Position numbers and translations under genes: made by a program. A stretch of DNA of 64,000 nucleotides from Bradyrhizobium sp. dw_411. GTDB lineage: Bacteria > Pseudomonadota > Alphaproteobacteria > Rhizobiales > Xanthobacteraceae. The stretch covers positions 1 to 64,000 of the forward strand of contig NZ_JAAVUY010000013.1 of NCBI RefSeq assembly GCF_018449695.1, in the 5' to 3' direction. Positions 28,091 to 37,920 of the stretch are shown here, in pieces. Below the pieces are notes generated by a model. The model worked only from the letters and a program-made list of their open reading frames with translations. It was not told where the DNA came from and searched no databases. Each line of letters opens with the position of its first letter. Position 1 is the stretch's first letter.

Positions 28091-29641
28091 ATGTATCCCG
28101 GCAAGCAAGCTTATCTCCGTCCCCTGCAGCCCGCCTTCATCATGGCAAACTCCGGCGAGACCGTGAGCTATGCCGAGCTGGAAGCGCGCAGCAATCGCCT
28201 CGCGCATTTGTTTCGCAACCACGGCATGAAGCGGCTCGATCACTATGCGATCTACATGGAGAACAACAGCCGCTACCTCGAAGCCTGCGCCGCGGGCGAG
28301 AGATCCGGCCTGTATTACACCTGCGTCAATTCGTACCTGACGGGAAGCGAACTGGCTTACATCGTCGATAACAGCGAATCCCGCATTCTCATCACATCGG
28401 TTGCAAAGCTTGAGGTGGCGCGGGAGGCCCTCAAGCTCTGTCCGAAGATAGAACTCTGTATTATCGTCGATGGCGAGAGCGAGAGCGAGAGCATCGTCGG
28501 CCTGCAGGAAGCGACGCGCAGATTGCCCAGGACACCCATCGCGGACGAGTGCATCGGCACCGCGATGCTTTATTCGTCGGGTACGACCGGACGGCCGAAA
28601 GGCATCTTGCGGCCGCTGGCCGAGAATCCGCCGGCACAGCAAATGCCGCTGTTCGATTTCCTGCAAAGGCTCTGGCAGTACCGCGAAGGCATGATCTACC
28701 TGTCGCCGGCGCCGCTTTATCATTCGGCGCCACAGGCCGCGGTCAACCTCGCCATCCGGATCGGCGCCACCGTCATCATCATGGAGAGCTTCGATCCGGA
28801 GCGTTATCTCGAACTGGTCGAGAAATGGGGCGTGACCCACAGCCAGTTGGTGCCGACCATGTTCTCGCGCATGCTGAAGCTGCCGGAAGCCACGCGGCGT
28901 CGCTACGATCTGTCATCTCTCGAGATCGCGGTCCATGCCGCGGCGCCCTGCCCGTCCCTGGTGAAGGACGACATGATCAAATGGTGGGGACCGATCATCC
29001 ATGAATATTACGGCGCCACCGAAGGTCTTGGATTTACCGCATGCAACAGCACCGAATGGCTGGCGCACCGGGGAACCGTCGGCAAGGTGCTGCTCGGCGA
29101 ACTCCACATTCTCGATCAGGACATGCAGCCATCCCCCGCCGGCAAGCCCGGCACGGTCTGGTTCAAGACCGCATCGCCGTTTGAATATTTCAAGGACCCG
29201 AACAAGACCAGCGAAGCCCGCTCGCCCGATGGCAGCATGAGCACCGTCGGCGACGTCGGTTATGTCGACAGCGACGGCTATCTGCATCTGACCGATCGCG
29301 CGACCTTCATGATCATCTCGGGAGGCGTGAATATCTATCCGCAGGAATGCGAAAACCTCCTAATCACCCATCCCAAGATCGCGGACGCCGCGGTGTTCGG
29401 CGTTCCCAATGCCGATCTTGGCGAAGAGGTCAAAGCGGTGGTGCAGCCGATGCCGGGGATCGCGGCGTGTCCGGATCTCGCCGAGGAGCTGATTCAGTTC
29501 TGCAGCCAGTCGCTGTCGCGCCAGAAAGTGCCGCGCTCGATCGACTTTGAGGCGGAACTGCCGCGGCTTCCGACCGGAAAACTCTACAAGCGGTTGTTGC
29601 GCGATCGCTACTGGGGCGACAAGACCTCGCGAATTCTGTGA
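28091..29641 (+). CDS. AMP-dependent acyl-CoA synthetase
   Basis: The 516-residue enzyme activates a carboxylic acid with ATP and then CoA. The phosphate-binding loop is YSSGTTGRPKG (about 163-173). Later motifs are YYGATEGLG, VGDVGYVDSDGYLHLTDR (hinge) and the C-terminal lysine region PTGKLYKR. GGAGG four bases before ATG 28091 selects this start; the frame is open upstream to 27875. No beta-oxidation gene is adjacent, so chain length and substrate (fatty or aromatic acid) are open. Confidence 0.88.
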   Translation: MYPGKQAYLRPLQPAFIMANSGETVSYAELEARSNRLAHLFRNHGMKRLDHYAIYMENNSRYLEACAAGERSGLYYTCVNSYLTGSELAYIVDNSESRILITSVAKLEVAREALKLCPKIELCIIVDGESESESIVGLQEATRRLPRTPIADECIGTAMLYSSGTTGRPKGILRPLAENPPAQQMPLFDFLQRLWQYREGMIYLSPAPLYHSAPQAAVNLAIRIGATVIIMESFDPERYLELVEKWGVTHSQLVPTMFSRMLKLPEATRRRYDLSSLEIAVHAAAPCPSLVKDDMIKWWGPIIHEYYGATEGLGFTACNSTEWLAHRGTVGKVLLGELHILDQDMQPSPAGKPGTVWFKTASPFEYFKDPNKTSEARSPDGSMSTVGDVGYVDSDGYLHLTDRATFMIISGGVNIYPQECENLLITHPKIADAAVFGVPNADLGEEVKAVVQPMPGIAACPDLAEELIQFCSQSLSRQKVPRSIDFEAELPRLPTGKLYKRLLRDRYWGDKTSRIL

Positions 29642-29811
29642 GGGAACGTTATCCGATCCTGCGCGGTATTCCGCGCCAAACAACACGTCTGGATTGTGCC
29701 GGCGAAGAAACCTACCCGCTTAATCGGCCCGCCATTTCCAGCTTTGTGGCAAAACCGCGGCTTGATTGATCGCTCGGTTTTTGCTGAAATACGGGCAGGC
29801 TGAGGTGTCAA

Positions 29812-30264
29812 ATGAAGTGGATCAAGGAGCGCGACCTTTTTATCGCGCAAACCATGGCGTTCGTGCAATCCGTCACCGGCAAGAAGCCGGCGGCTGAAGC
29901 GCGGATGACCCCGCTGGACCTTCTGTTTCAGTCGCCCCTGGTCCAGTCCCCTCTGGCCCAGTCAGCGCCGGTTGACGAGATCGCGGCGGAAGATCGGCGA
30001 GTCGAGATTTTGAAGGCCGAGGCCGTACAGGCAGCCGCTGTGCAGACGGGGACGCTGAAAATCGAGACCGCGCAGTCCACTCTCTCGTCCCCGGCCATCA
30101 CTGACGTCCGCCAGGAAATCCGCGGAAGGATCGCTGCGTTTCGCGCCCATCAGGAGCTTTTCCACCGGGAACGCGATGCCTATTACAATTCGGTCCTGAC
30201 ACGGGTTCACGCAGCGACGGGGCATGCGTCCGGGGCGCCGGACGACCAGCCCTCCAAGTCTTGA
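29812..30264 (+). CDS. Conserved-looking hypothetical protein
   Basis: The 150-residue soluble protein begins MKWIKERDLFIAQTMAFVQSVTGKKP. A central low-complexity part with Gln/Ala/Val repeats (SPLVQSPLAQSAP; AEAVQAAAVQTGTLKIETAQ) follows. The C-terminal helix region has IRGRIAAFRAHQELFHRERDAYY. GAGG precedes the ATG. I do not recognise the family. The charged N- and C-terminal helices with an unstructured linker suggest an adaptor-like role, but this is only a description. Confidence 0.6.
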   Translation: MKWIKERDLFIAQTMAFVQSVTGKKPAAEARMTPLDLLFQSPLVQSPLAQSAPVDEIAAEDRRVEILKAEAVQAAAVQTGTLKIETAQSTLSSPAITDVRQEIRGRIAAFRAHQELFHRERDAYYNSVLTRVHAATGHASGAPDDQPSKS

Positions 30265-30384
30265 TTCTAAAGTCCTGATCCGGGCCTTTTGCCCTCGGAA
30301 ACGCCTCCCATGGCGTGAATTTTGCAACTTTTCACCGGATCGCCGTTGCCAGTAACGCGCGAAACTAACCTGAGGAGCAACGCC

Positions 30385-30831
30385 ATGATGCTACTGAATC
30401 GCAGAAATTTGCTGGGCACGGGATCGGCCATGCTGGCGCTTGCGGCATTCGGCAACAAGTTCGCGCTGGCAGCGGGAACGCCGGGATTGACCACCCACAT
30501 GCTCGACACCGCCAATGGCAAGCCTGCGGAAGGCGTCAAGATCGACTTCAGCGTACTCGAGGGCAGTGCCTACAAGCTGATCCGGACGGTTCACACCAAC
30601 GCCGATGGCCGCAACGCTGAGCCCCTGCTGACGCCGGAAAACATGAAGGCCGGCCAATATGAGCTGGTGTTCTATATCGGCGAATATTTCACCAAGCTCG
30701 GCACCGTGCTGCCCAATCCGCCTTTCCTGGAGAAGGCCGTGATTCAATTCGGCATGGCCGATGCTGCATCGCATTATCATGTGCCGATTCTGGCCACGCC
30801 CTGGAGCTACACCACCTATCGCGGCAGCTAA
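30385..30831 (+). CDS. uraH: 5-Hydroxyisourate hydrolase, exported (transthyretin-like)
   Basis: The enzyme opens 5-hydroxyisourate, the product of urate oxidation, to OHCU. Family motifs are THMLDTANGKPA near the N-terminus and the C-terminal YRGS. His, Arg and His of the active site are in THMLD, RTVHTN and SHYHVP. The first 32 residues (LLNRRNLLGTGSAMLAL...ALA) form a Tat-like signal, so it should work in the periplasm. GAGGAG before ATG 30385 fixes the start. It is followed by the OHCU decarboxylase 31 bases later. No uricase is in the window. Confidence 0.92.
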   Translation: MMLLNRRNLLGTGSAMLALAAFGNKFALAAGTPGLTTHMLDTANGKPAEGVKIDFSVLEGSAYKLIRTVHTNADGRNAEPLLTPENMKAGQYELVFYIGEYFTKLGTVLPNPPFLEKAVIQFGMADAASHYHVPILATPWSYTTYRGS

Positions 30832-30862
30832 CCTTCCACCGAGGTCAAGCGAGGGCACCGAC

Positions 30863-31483
30863 ATGATGATCCATCGCAGGACGTTGTCTTCCTTGATTGG
30901 CGCCCTCGTGCTTGCCTTGATGTCCGTCTTGCTGCCTGGGCCATTCACGATTGCAGCCGCGATCGCCGGCCCGGCAGACATGGCGCCGGTCAACGCCATG
31001 GACCGCGCCGCCTTCGTTCAAAAGTTCGGCGGCATTTTCGAGAACTCGCCCTGGGTTGCCGAGCAGGCGTGGGAGAAGCGGCCGTTTGCCAGCCTCGATG
31101 ACATGCATGCGGCCATGGTCGCCGTGGCGAAATACGCCCCGGCAACCCTGCAACTCACGCTGCTGCAGAGCCATCCTGATCTGGCCGGCAAGGAAGCCCA
31201 GGCCGGCGCGATGACGGCGTCATCGGTCGCCGAGCAGGCCAGCGCCGGGCTCAACGCGCTCTCGCATGACGAGATGACGCAGATCTCGAACCTCAACGCC
31301 GCTTATAAGAAGAAATTCGGATTCCCCTTCATCATCGCGGTGCGCATGCACACCAAGGAGGGCATCCTGTTCGAATTTAACCGCCGGCTGCAGAACGACA
31401 CCCAGACCGAGTTCGCCAATGATCTGCAGAACGTCTACATCATCACGCGGTTGCGGCTGAACAAGCTGCTGGATGCAAGCTAG
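30863..31483 (+). CDS. uraD: OHCU decarboxylase, exported
   Basis: The enzyme decarboxylates OHCU to S-allantoin, the step after UraH. The catalytic histidine is in SHPDLAGKEAQAG, and FGFPFIIAVR is the second family motif. The first 35 residues (MMIHRRTLSSLIGALVLALMS...AAA) form a signal peptide, which is unusual because most OHCU decarboxylases are cytoplasmic. GAGGG seven bases before ATG 30863 supports this start. It is co-oriented with uraH and followed by a terminator-like palindrome. Confidence 0.9.
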   Translation: MMIHRRTLSSLIGALVLALMSVLLPGPFTIAAAIAGPADMAPVNAMDRAAFVQKFGGIFENSPWVAEQAWEKRPFASLDDMHAAMVAVAKYAPATLQLTLLQSHPDLAGKEAQAGAMTASSVAEQASAGLNALSHDEMTQISNLNAAYKKKFGFPFIIAVRMHTKEGILFEFNRRLQNDTQTEFANDLQNVYIITRLRLNKLLDAS

Positions 31484-31538
31484 CGTTTTCGAGCGAAGTG
31501 GGCACCGGTTCTCCGTTCCGATTCAATCGGAACGGAGA
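31484..31538 (+). repeat. Dispersed repeat element ending in a 14-bp palindrome, possible bidirectional terminator
   Basis: The block GCGTTTTCGAGCGAAGTGG plus CACCGGTTC at 31484-31511 matches the reverse complement of 101-137. It runs into a perfect palindrome: arms 31510-31523 and 31525-31538, centre GATTCAATC. TTTTAAAATCTT follows. It sits between the convergent uraD and GST genes, so it can end both transcripts. Confidence 0.8.
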
Positions 31539-31540
31539 TT

Positions 31541-32191
31541 TTAAAATCTTCGCGCGACATTTTGCTGGTCGCTGGCCAGATTTTCGGCCTCGACCGCCCG
31601 GCGAAATCCATCGCGGGCTTGCAAGCGTTGCCAATAGGCCGCGACCGCCGGTCCAAAATCCCTGGAAAGCCCGATCCTCTGCGCCAGCAATAGCGCGTAG
31701 CCGACCGAGATATCGGCCGCGGTAAAGCGGTCCGCGCAAAGCGTCTCGCTTTTGGCTGTTGCGGCTTCCACCGCGCGCAACCGGCCGAAGAACCATTTCG
31801 CGTAATCGGTCGCCACCTGCGGACTTCGTCGTTCCTCCGGCTCAAGCTGCGTGTAGCGCAGCACCAGCGTCTGCGGAAATGTCAGCGTCGCCTCGCCGAA
31901 ATGCAGCCAGTTGATAAACGCGCCGTAGTCGGGCTCATCGACGCCAACCGCGAGCGGTGTCGGTCCGTAGCGCGACACCAGATACTGCGCGATCCCGGCG
32001 GATTCCGTCATCCGCGTTTCGCCATCGAGCAAGAGCGGAATGGTGCCGAGCGGATTGATGCCAAGATATTCCTTGGCGAAGACCCTCGGCGGAAACGGCA
32101 GCATCTTGAGTTCATAGGGCAGTCCAAGCTCTTCGAGCGTCCAGAGCGGCCGGAACGAGCGCGCCGCCGCGCAGTGATAAAGCGTGATCAT
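31541..32191 (-). CDS. Glutathione S-transferase family protein
   Basis: The 216-residue protein has an N-terminal thioredoxin-fold domain (ITLYHCAAARSFRPLWTLEELG; PLGTIPLLLDGETRMTESAGIAQYL holds the cis-Pro and ESxAI glutathione site). A helical C-terminal domain with DRFTAADISVGYAL follows. This is a soluble cytoplasmic GST of the bacterial detoxification type. It is convergent with uraD. The stop at 31541 lies just beside the palindrome of the dispersed repeat. Confidence 0.9.
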   Translation of the reverse strand: MITLYHCAAARSFRPLWTLEELGLPYELKMLPFPPRVFAKEYLGINPLGTIPLLLDGETRMTESAGIAQYLVSRYGPTPLAVGVDEPDYGAFINWLHFGEATLTFPQTLVLRYTQLEPEERRSPQVATDYAKWFFGRLRAVEAATAKSETLCADRFTAADISVGYALLLAQRIGLSRDFGPAVAAYWQRLQARDGFRRAVEAENLASDQQNVARRF

Positions 32192-32368
32192 ACCGTTTCG
32201 CCTTTATCATTGAGGGCGACATGCGGCGATCAACCAGGTTCATGCGCCTGCCACGTTAGAATTATTCGATGCAACAAAATTATCAGTGCAACAAGATGGT
32301 TCGATCCCGTGATTTGCTACCACGAAGTGTGCTAGCATTGGGGGTCTGATCATGGTGAGGGGGCGGGA

Positions 32369-33613
32369 ATGCACCTTGCGAGAGCGCCTATCGGCCTGCT
32401 GATTGCGGGCGCCGTTGCATTTGCAGCAACCGCCACAGTTCGGGCGCAGCCTGCCGCAAGCGGGCCCCCGGCGGTAGGTATCATTGAAGTGGCCAAGCGG
32501 CCGATTACCGAATCCAGCGAATTTCTCGGCAGGATCGAGGCAGTCAATCGGGTTAACGTGGTCGCGCGCGTAACCGCCTTTCTGGAAAAGCGGCTGTTCA
32601 AGGAAGGCACCGAGATCAAGACCGGAGATAAACTCTATGGTCTTGAGCGCGCACCGTTCGAGGCCGATCTCGCGTCGAAGCAGGCGCAGGTGGCGCAGTT
32701 GCAGGCGACGCTCGAAAACGCCAAATTGACCACCGACCGGGCGCGGACCTTGCTCGGCGGCCCGGCCGGTCAACAATCGACCTACGACGCCGCGATTGCC
32801 AACCAGCGCAGCTTCGAAGCGCAGGTGCAGTCCGCCCAGGCCCAGGTGCAATCCTCCCAGATCAACCTCGACTATACCGATATCCGCTCGCCCATCGACG
32901 GCTTGGTCGGTCGCACCGCTGTGACCGAAGGCAACGTTGTCACCCCGGGGGCGGGCGTGCTGACAACCATCGTCAGCCAGGATCCGATGTACGTTACCTT
33001 CCCGATTTCGGTGCGCGAGGAGTTGGCGTTGCGCGAACGTTACGCGACGCGAGGCGGTTTCAACGCGGTCGTGATCAAGCTTCGCCTGCCGGACGGTCGC
33101 CTTTATGAACAGACCGGCAAACTGAACTTCGTCAACAACACCATCGCGCAAAGCACCGACACCTTCCTGATGCGCGGCGACATCCCCAATCCGACACTGC
33201 ATGATCCTGCCACCACGGACGGTTCGATACGCGAACTTACCGACGGCGAATTTGTCACCGTGTTGCTGGAAGGGGTCCAGCCGGTCGAGGTGCTGGCGGT
33301 TCCGCGCTCCGCCGTGCTGTCGGACCAGCAGGGCGATTATGTTTTCACGGTCGGCGCGGACAACAAGGCCGAGCAGCGCAGGATTCAGCTTGGACAGTCG
33401 ACCTCCACGGTGGCCGCCGTCATCAGCGGGATTTCGCTCGGCGACAAGGTGATCGTTGAGGGCCTGCAACGGGTGCGCCCGGGCCAGCCAGTCTCGCCCG
33501 GGCCGGCGAGCGCGCTGATCCAGTCCAGCATGAGGGCCGTCGCAAGTGACGGCCGTACGCAGATCGATGGAGGCGGCGCCGGCGAAGCGAAGCCAGCGGG
33601 CAACGGCCGATGA
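32369..33613 (+). CDS. RND efflux periplasmic adaptor
   Basis: The 414-residue protein has a signal peptide (about 1-28). It has VARVTAFLEKRLFKEGTEIKTGDKLY and DYTDIRSPIDGLVGRTAVTEGNVV (lipoyl halves), a coiled-coil stretch between (SKQAQVAQLQATLENAKLT), a beta-barrel, and a C-terminal membrane-proximal domain with GDKVIVEGLQRVRPGQPV. GAGGGGGCGGGA precedes the ATG. Its stop overlaps the pump gene (ATGA at 33610). Upstream, TGCAACAA is repeated at 32270 and 32287. Confidence 0.92.
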   Translation: MHLARAPIGLLIAGAVAFAATATVRAQPAASGPPAVGIIEVAKRPITESSEFLGRIEAVNRVNVVARVTAFLEKRLFKEGTEIKTGDKLYGLERAPFEADLASKQAQVAQLQATLENAKLTTDRARTLLGGPAGQQSTYDAAIANQRSFEAQVQSAQAQVQSSQINLDYTDIRSPIDGLVGRTAVTEGNVVTPGAGVLTTIVSQDPMYVTFPISVREELALRERYATRGGFNAVVIKLRLPDGRLYEQTGKLNFVNNTIAQSTDTFLMRGDIPNPTLHDPATTDGSIRELTDGEFVTVLLEGVQPVEVLAVPRSAVLSDQQGDYVFTVGADNKAEQRRIQLGQSTSTVAAVISGISLGDKVIVEGLQRVRPGQPVSPGPASALIQSSMRAVASDGRTQIDGGGAGEAKPAGNGR

Positions 33614-36600
33614 TTTCCTCCGTCTTTATCGACCGTCCCCGTCTCGCGATTGTGATTGCGATCGTCATCAACATCGCGGGTGCCCTCGCGCTGCTGCAGA
33701 TTCCGGTATCGCAATTTCCGGACATCGTGCCACCGCAGGTCACCGTGACGGGCGTATTCCCCGGCGCCTCCGCGGATGTGGTTGAGACCAGCGTCGCCCA
33801 GCCGCTCGAGGCGCAAGTGGTCGGCGTCGATCGCGCGCTGTATATGAAATCCACCAGCGGCAACGACGGCAGCTACACGCTCACGGTGTCGTTCGCGCTC
33901 GGCACCAATCCTGACATCAACACCGTGAACGTGAATAACCGCGTTCAAACCGCGATTTCGCAACTGCCGCCCGAGGTGCAGGCGCAGGGTCTGGTGGTGC
34001 AGAAAAAATCATCGGCGATCCTGCAGTTCATCGTGCTCTACAGTGACAATGGCAAGCAGGATCCGCTGTTCATCACGAATTATGCCATCATCAACGTGCT
34101 CGACGCGATTTCTCGCACTCCCGGCGTCGGCCAGGCCAGCCTGTTCGCGAAACTGAATTATTCGATGCGAATCTGGTTCGATACGCAGCGGCTCACCAGC
34201 CTCAATCTGGCGCCCTCCGACGTCATCGCCGCAATCCGTGCCCAGAGCGTGCAGGCGCCGGTCGGCCGCATCGGCGCGCGGCCGATCAGTGACCAGCAAC
34301 AATTCCAGTTCAACGTGCAGACGCTGGGAAGGCTGACCACCACGGAGCAGTTTGGCAAAATCGTATTGCGGGCGAATCCGGATGGCTCGGTGCTGCGGAT
34401 CAGCGACGTCGCCCGCGTCGAAATCGGCGCGCAAAATCTCGACAGCGAATCGCGGATCGATGGCCGCGCCGGTGTGCCGATCGGCATTTATCTTGCGCCC
34501 GGTGCCAATGCCGTGACGACGGCGAAGGCCGTGCAGACGACCCTGCACAACCTGTCGGGACGGTTTCCGGCGGGGCTCACCTATCTGGTACAATACGATT
34601 CCACCACGTTTGTGAGCGACACCATCGCCGAGGTGCTCAAGACGCTTGGCGAAGCTTTCGTCCTCGTGGTGATCGTGGTGTTTTTGTTCCTTGGCAATTT
34701 GCGCGCCACCGTGATCCCGGCAGTTGCGGTTCCGGTCAGCCTGATCGGCGCCTTCGCCGTGCTGCTGGTGCTCGGCTATTCGGCCAATACAGTGTCGTTG
34801 CTGGCGATGGTGCTCGCGATCGGCATCGTGGTCGATGACGCCATTGTTGTGGTCGAGAACGTCGAGCGCGTGATGGAGGAAGAACCGGATCTTTCGCCAG
34901 CCGACGCCACCAAGAAAGCCATGGCCCAGATCACCGCGCCGATCATCGCTATCACGCTGGTGCTGCTGTCGGTGTTCGTGCCGATTGCCTTCATTCCCGG
35001 AATTTCCGGCACGCTGTTCCGCCAGTTCGCGGTGACGATCAGCGCCGCGATGGTGATCTCGGCTATGAATGCACTGACACTGTCACCCGCTTTGTGTGCG
35101 GTGTTCCTGCGTCACAACGGACCGCCGCGCGGCATCATGGGGCGCGTGCTCGGCGGCATCGACTGGGTTCGCGACCGCTACGCCAGCGGCGTCCGCAGGC
35201 TGGTGCGAATGGCCGCACTGTCGCTCGTGCTGGTGGTGGTGTTCGCAGGCGGCGTATTCGGCGTGTCGCTCTTGACACCGACCGGGTTCCTTCCGGAAGA
35301 GGATCAGGGCGCATTCTTTATCTCGGTGCAATTGCCGGACGGCGCATCGGTGGCGCGTACCAGCGAGGTAACCAAGCAGGTTGAAGACCTGCTGAAGCAG
35401 ATGCCCGCCATCGAACACACGCTCTCGATCGTCGGCTTTTCGCTGCTCGACGGAGCCTCCGAGCCGAACAACGCCTTCATGGTAGCGCGGCTGAAACCGT
35501 TCGCGGACCGCAAGGCGGCGGCCGATTCGGCGCAGGCGCTGATCCGGCGTACGTTCGGCGCGGGCTCGCAGATCCGGCAGGCCAACGTGCTCCCGTTCAA
35601 TCTGCCGCCGATCATCGGGCTCTCGACCAGCGGCGGTTTCGAATACCAGCTCGAAGCGCTGGAGGGGCAGGATCCGGTCGCGATAGGCAGCGTTACCAGC
35701 GGGCTGATCGGCGCCGCCAACCGTAACCCGCAGCTCGCACGCGTGTTCTCGACCTTCACGGCGACCAACCCGTCGGTTTTTCTCGACATCGACCGCGCCA
35801 AGGCGCAGGCGCTCGGTCTCAACATCAGCGACGTATTCACCGCATTGCAGGCGACGCTCGGCGGCATCTATGTCAATAACTTCAATCTCTATGGCCGCAC
35901 CTGGCAGGTCAACGTTCAGGGCGAGGCATCCGATCGCGGCGACATTTCCGACATCTGGCAAATCTATGTGCGAAACGCCACCGGCGAGATGGTGCCGATC
36001 CGCTCCATCGCGAGCCTCAAGATCGTGACCGGACCGCAGGTGATCACCCGCTATAACAATTACCGGTCGGTCACGGTGAACGGCAGCCCGGCCGCGGGCA
36101 TCTCGTCGGGCACAGCGCTCGCCGCCATGACGGACATTTCCAGTAACACGCTGCCGGGGGGCTACAGTTTCGAATGGACCGGCACCGCCTATCAGGAGCA
36201 CGAGGCCTCCGGCCAGACCGGCACCATTCTCGCGCTGGCGGTTCTATTCGCTTATTTGTTCCTGGTTGCACTCTATGAAAGCTGGATGATCCCTATACCC
36301 GTGCTGCTGTCGGTCGTCGTTGGCGTGCTCGGGTCTTACCTCGGCATCAAGATCGCCGGCTTGAATCTCGATCTTTACGGCCAGATCGGGCTGGTGGTGC
36401 TGATCGCACTGGCCGCCAAGAACGGTATCCTCATCGTCGAGTTCGCCAAGGAGCAGCGCGAGAGTGGCGTCGCGATCGCAGACGCCGCGATAGCCGGTGC
36501 GCAGATGCGCTTTCGCGCCGTGATGATGACCTCGATTGCCTTCATTCTCGGTTTGCTGCCGCTGGTCGTCGCCACCGGCGCCGCCGAGATCAGCCGCAGG

Positions 36601-36762
36601 GCTGTCGGGACCGCTGTTTTTGGCGGCATGCTTGCCGCCAGCTCGATCGGGATCTTCCTGGTGCCTATGCTTTACGTGACGTTCCAGCAATTGCGCGAAC
36701 GGGCGAAGAAGCGCTTCGGCGAAGCCGGCAACATGCCGCATCCACCGGCGACCCGCGCCTGA
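33610..36762 (+). CDS. RND efflux pump inner-membrane protein, HAE1/AcrB family
   Basis: The 1050-residue pump has the full AcrB layout. The helix-4 proton-relay motif is GIVVDDAIVVVENVERVM (about 405), and the C-terminal end is SIGIFLVPMLYVTFQ followed by a basic tail. Compared with the pump at 23143-26301 it is only moderately similar and lies in the opposite orientation, so it is not a recent duplication. As there, no outer-membrane channel is encoded beside it. Confidence 0.93.
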   Translation: MISSVFIDRPRLAIVIAIVINIAGALALLQIPVSQFPDIVPPQVTVTGVFPGASADVVETSVAQPLEAQVVGVDRALYMKSTSGNDGSYTLTVSFALGTNPDINTVNVNNRVQTAISQLPPEVQAQGLVVQKKSSAILQFIVLYSDNGKQDPLFITNYAIINVLDAISRTPGVGQASLFAKLNYSMRIWFDTQRLTSLNLAPSDVIAAIRAQSVQAPVGRIGARPISDQQQFQFNVQTLGRLTTTEQFGKIVLRANPDGSVLRISDVARVEIGAQNLDSESRIDGRAGVPIGIYLAPGANAVTTAKAVQTTLHNLSGRFPAGLTYLVQYDSTTFVSDTIAEVLKTLGEAFVLVVIVVFLFLGNLRATVIPAVAVPVSLIGAFAVLLVLGYSANTVSLLAMVLAIGIVVDDAIVVVENVERVMEEEPDLSPADATKKAMAQITAPIIAITLVLLSVFVPIAFIPGISGTLFRQFAVTISAAMVISAMNALTLSPALCAVFLRHNGPPRGIMGRVLGGIDWVRDRYASGVRRLVRMAALSLVLVVVFAGGVFGVSLLTPTGFLPEEDQGAFFISVQLPDGASVARTSEVTKQVEDLLKQMPAIEHTLSIVGFSLLDGASEPNNAFMVARLKPFADRKAAADSAQALIRRTFGAGSQIRQANVLPFNLPPIIGLSTSGGFEYQLEALEGQDPVAIGSVTSGLIGAANRNPQLARVFSTFTATNPSVFLDIDRAKAQALGLNISDVFTALQATLGGIYVNNFNLYGRTWQVNVQGEASDRGDISDIWQIYVRNATGEMVPIRSIASLKIVTGPQVITRYNNYRSVTVNGSPAAGISSGTALAAMTDISSNTLPGGYSFEWTGTAYQEHEASGQTGTILALAVLFAYLFLVALYESWMIPIPVLLSVVVGVLGSYLGIKIAGLNLDLYGQIGLVVLIALAAKNGILIVEFAKEQRESGVAIADAAIAGAQMRFRAVMMTSIAFILGLLPLVVATGAAEISRRAVGTAVFGGMLAASSIGIFLVPMLYVTFQQLRERAKKRFGEAGNMPHPPATRA

Positions 36763-36878
36763 AGAGAGCGCAGAGCGGGGTTGGATCGGACGCCGGTGAA
36801 CACTGGTCCCGCGCTGTTGCGTGATGACTGGCACCAAACGTAAGCTTGATAACAAGACTGCAAAACGGGAGGCCGAGC

Positions 36879-37883
36879 GTGACAAACCTGACGAGATTTG
36901 CCCTGGGCACGCTCGCCATCGTTGGCATTGCGTTTTGTGGAGGCGCGATGGCGCAGACCCCAAATGCGCCTGCACCATCGGCGGCCACATCAAACTCGTT
37001 TCCGGCATGGGCCTATCCATGGGCGCCGGATTTCAAGTCCGCGCCCGATGACGGCGTGCCGAGGCACGTTCCCGACAGCACGCAGGCGTTCACCATCACG
37101 CAGGAGCGCGATCTTTTCTTCGCGCCGGACTGGCATCCTGACGATCATCCCGCGATGCCGGACGTCGTCGCGCATGGCAGACCGCCCGACGTGCGGGCCT
37201 GTGGCGCATGTCATCGCGTCGAAGGCACCGGTGGCCCCGAGAACGCCAGTCTGGCCGGTCTTCCCGCGGCCTATATCGCCCAGCAGATGGCCGACTATAA
37301 GAGCGGCGCGCGGAAATTTGCGGGCCCGCAACGCGTTCCGGTGCTGCTGATGACGGCGATCGCCAAGGCCACCAGCGATGAAGATGTCCAGGCCGCCGCC
37401 GCCTATTTCTCCTCGCTCAAGCCCAAATCATTGATCAAGGTCGTCGAGGCCGACACGATCCCGAAAACGCAGATCGCACGCGTGTTCTATGCCCTCGTGA
37501 AAGATGGCGGCACCGAACCGATCGGGGAGCGCATCGTCGAAACTCCCGTCAACGCGGAACAATTCGAGCATCGCGATAGCCGCTCGCAATTCATCGCCTA
37601 TGTCCCGAAGGGCAGCATCGCGAAGGGCGAGGCCCTGGCCAAAACCGGGGGTGCCGGCATCACGACGCCTTGCGCGACCTGCCATGGTCCGGAGCTGAGA
37701 GGTGCGGCATCCGTTCCCGGCATTGCCGGACGTTCGCCGAGCTATCTCGTGCGCCAGATCTACGATTTCCAGCAGCATGCGCGCGCCGGAAGCGGCGCCG
37801 CTCAGATGGCGCCGGTGGTCGAAAAGCTCTCGCCTGACGACATGATCTCGCTGGCGGCCTACGTTTCGTCCCTGCAGCCCTGA
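36879..37883 (+). CDS. Diheme c-type cytochrome
   Basis: The 334-residue exported protein has a signal peptide to about residue 25 (GGAMAQ). Two class I cytochrome domains follow, with CGACH at 108-112 and CATCH at 265-269. Between and after them come methionine-containing loops such as RVPVLLMTAIAK and GAAQMAPVVEKLSPDDM. GGGAGG before GTG 36879 decides the start. It resembles periplasmic electron carriers linked to dehydrogenases, but no dehydrogenase gene is adjacent; partner unknown. Confidence 0.85.
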   Translation: MTNLTRFALGTLAIVGIAFCGGAMAQTPNAPAPSAATSNSFPAWAYPWAPDFKSAPDDGVPRHVPDSTQAFTITQERDLFFAPDWHPDDHPAMPDVVAHGRPPDVRACGACHRVEGTGGPENASLAGLPAAYIAQQMADYKSGARKFAGPQRVPVLLMTAIAKATSDEDVQAAAAYFSSLKPKSLIKVVEADTIPKTQIARVFYALVKDGGTEPIGERIVETPVNAEQFEHRDSRSQFIAYVPKGSIAKGEALAKTGGAGITTPCATCHGPELRGAASVPGIAGRSPSYLVRQIYDFQQHARAGSGAAQMAPVVEKLSPDDMISLAAYVSSLQP

Positions 37884-37920
37884 GAACGATCGAATCGCGT
37901 CGCGGATGTAGCCGATAGTA

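Noticed and set aside
29661..29676. GCGCGG-TATT-CCGCGC hairpin after the acyl-CoA synthetase
   Set aside because: The stem has six pairs and no T tail; too weak to call a terminator.
32240..33469. Minus-strand frame of 409 codons opposite the second RND adaptor
   Set aside because: The opposite strand encodes a complete adaptor with clear motifs; the antisense frame has none.
35083..36201. Minus-strand frame of 372 codons inside the second RND pump gene
   Set aside because: It is a shadow of a fully conserved pump gene.
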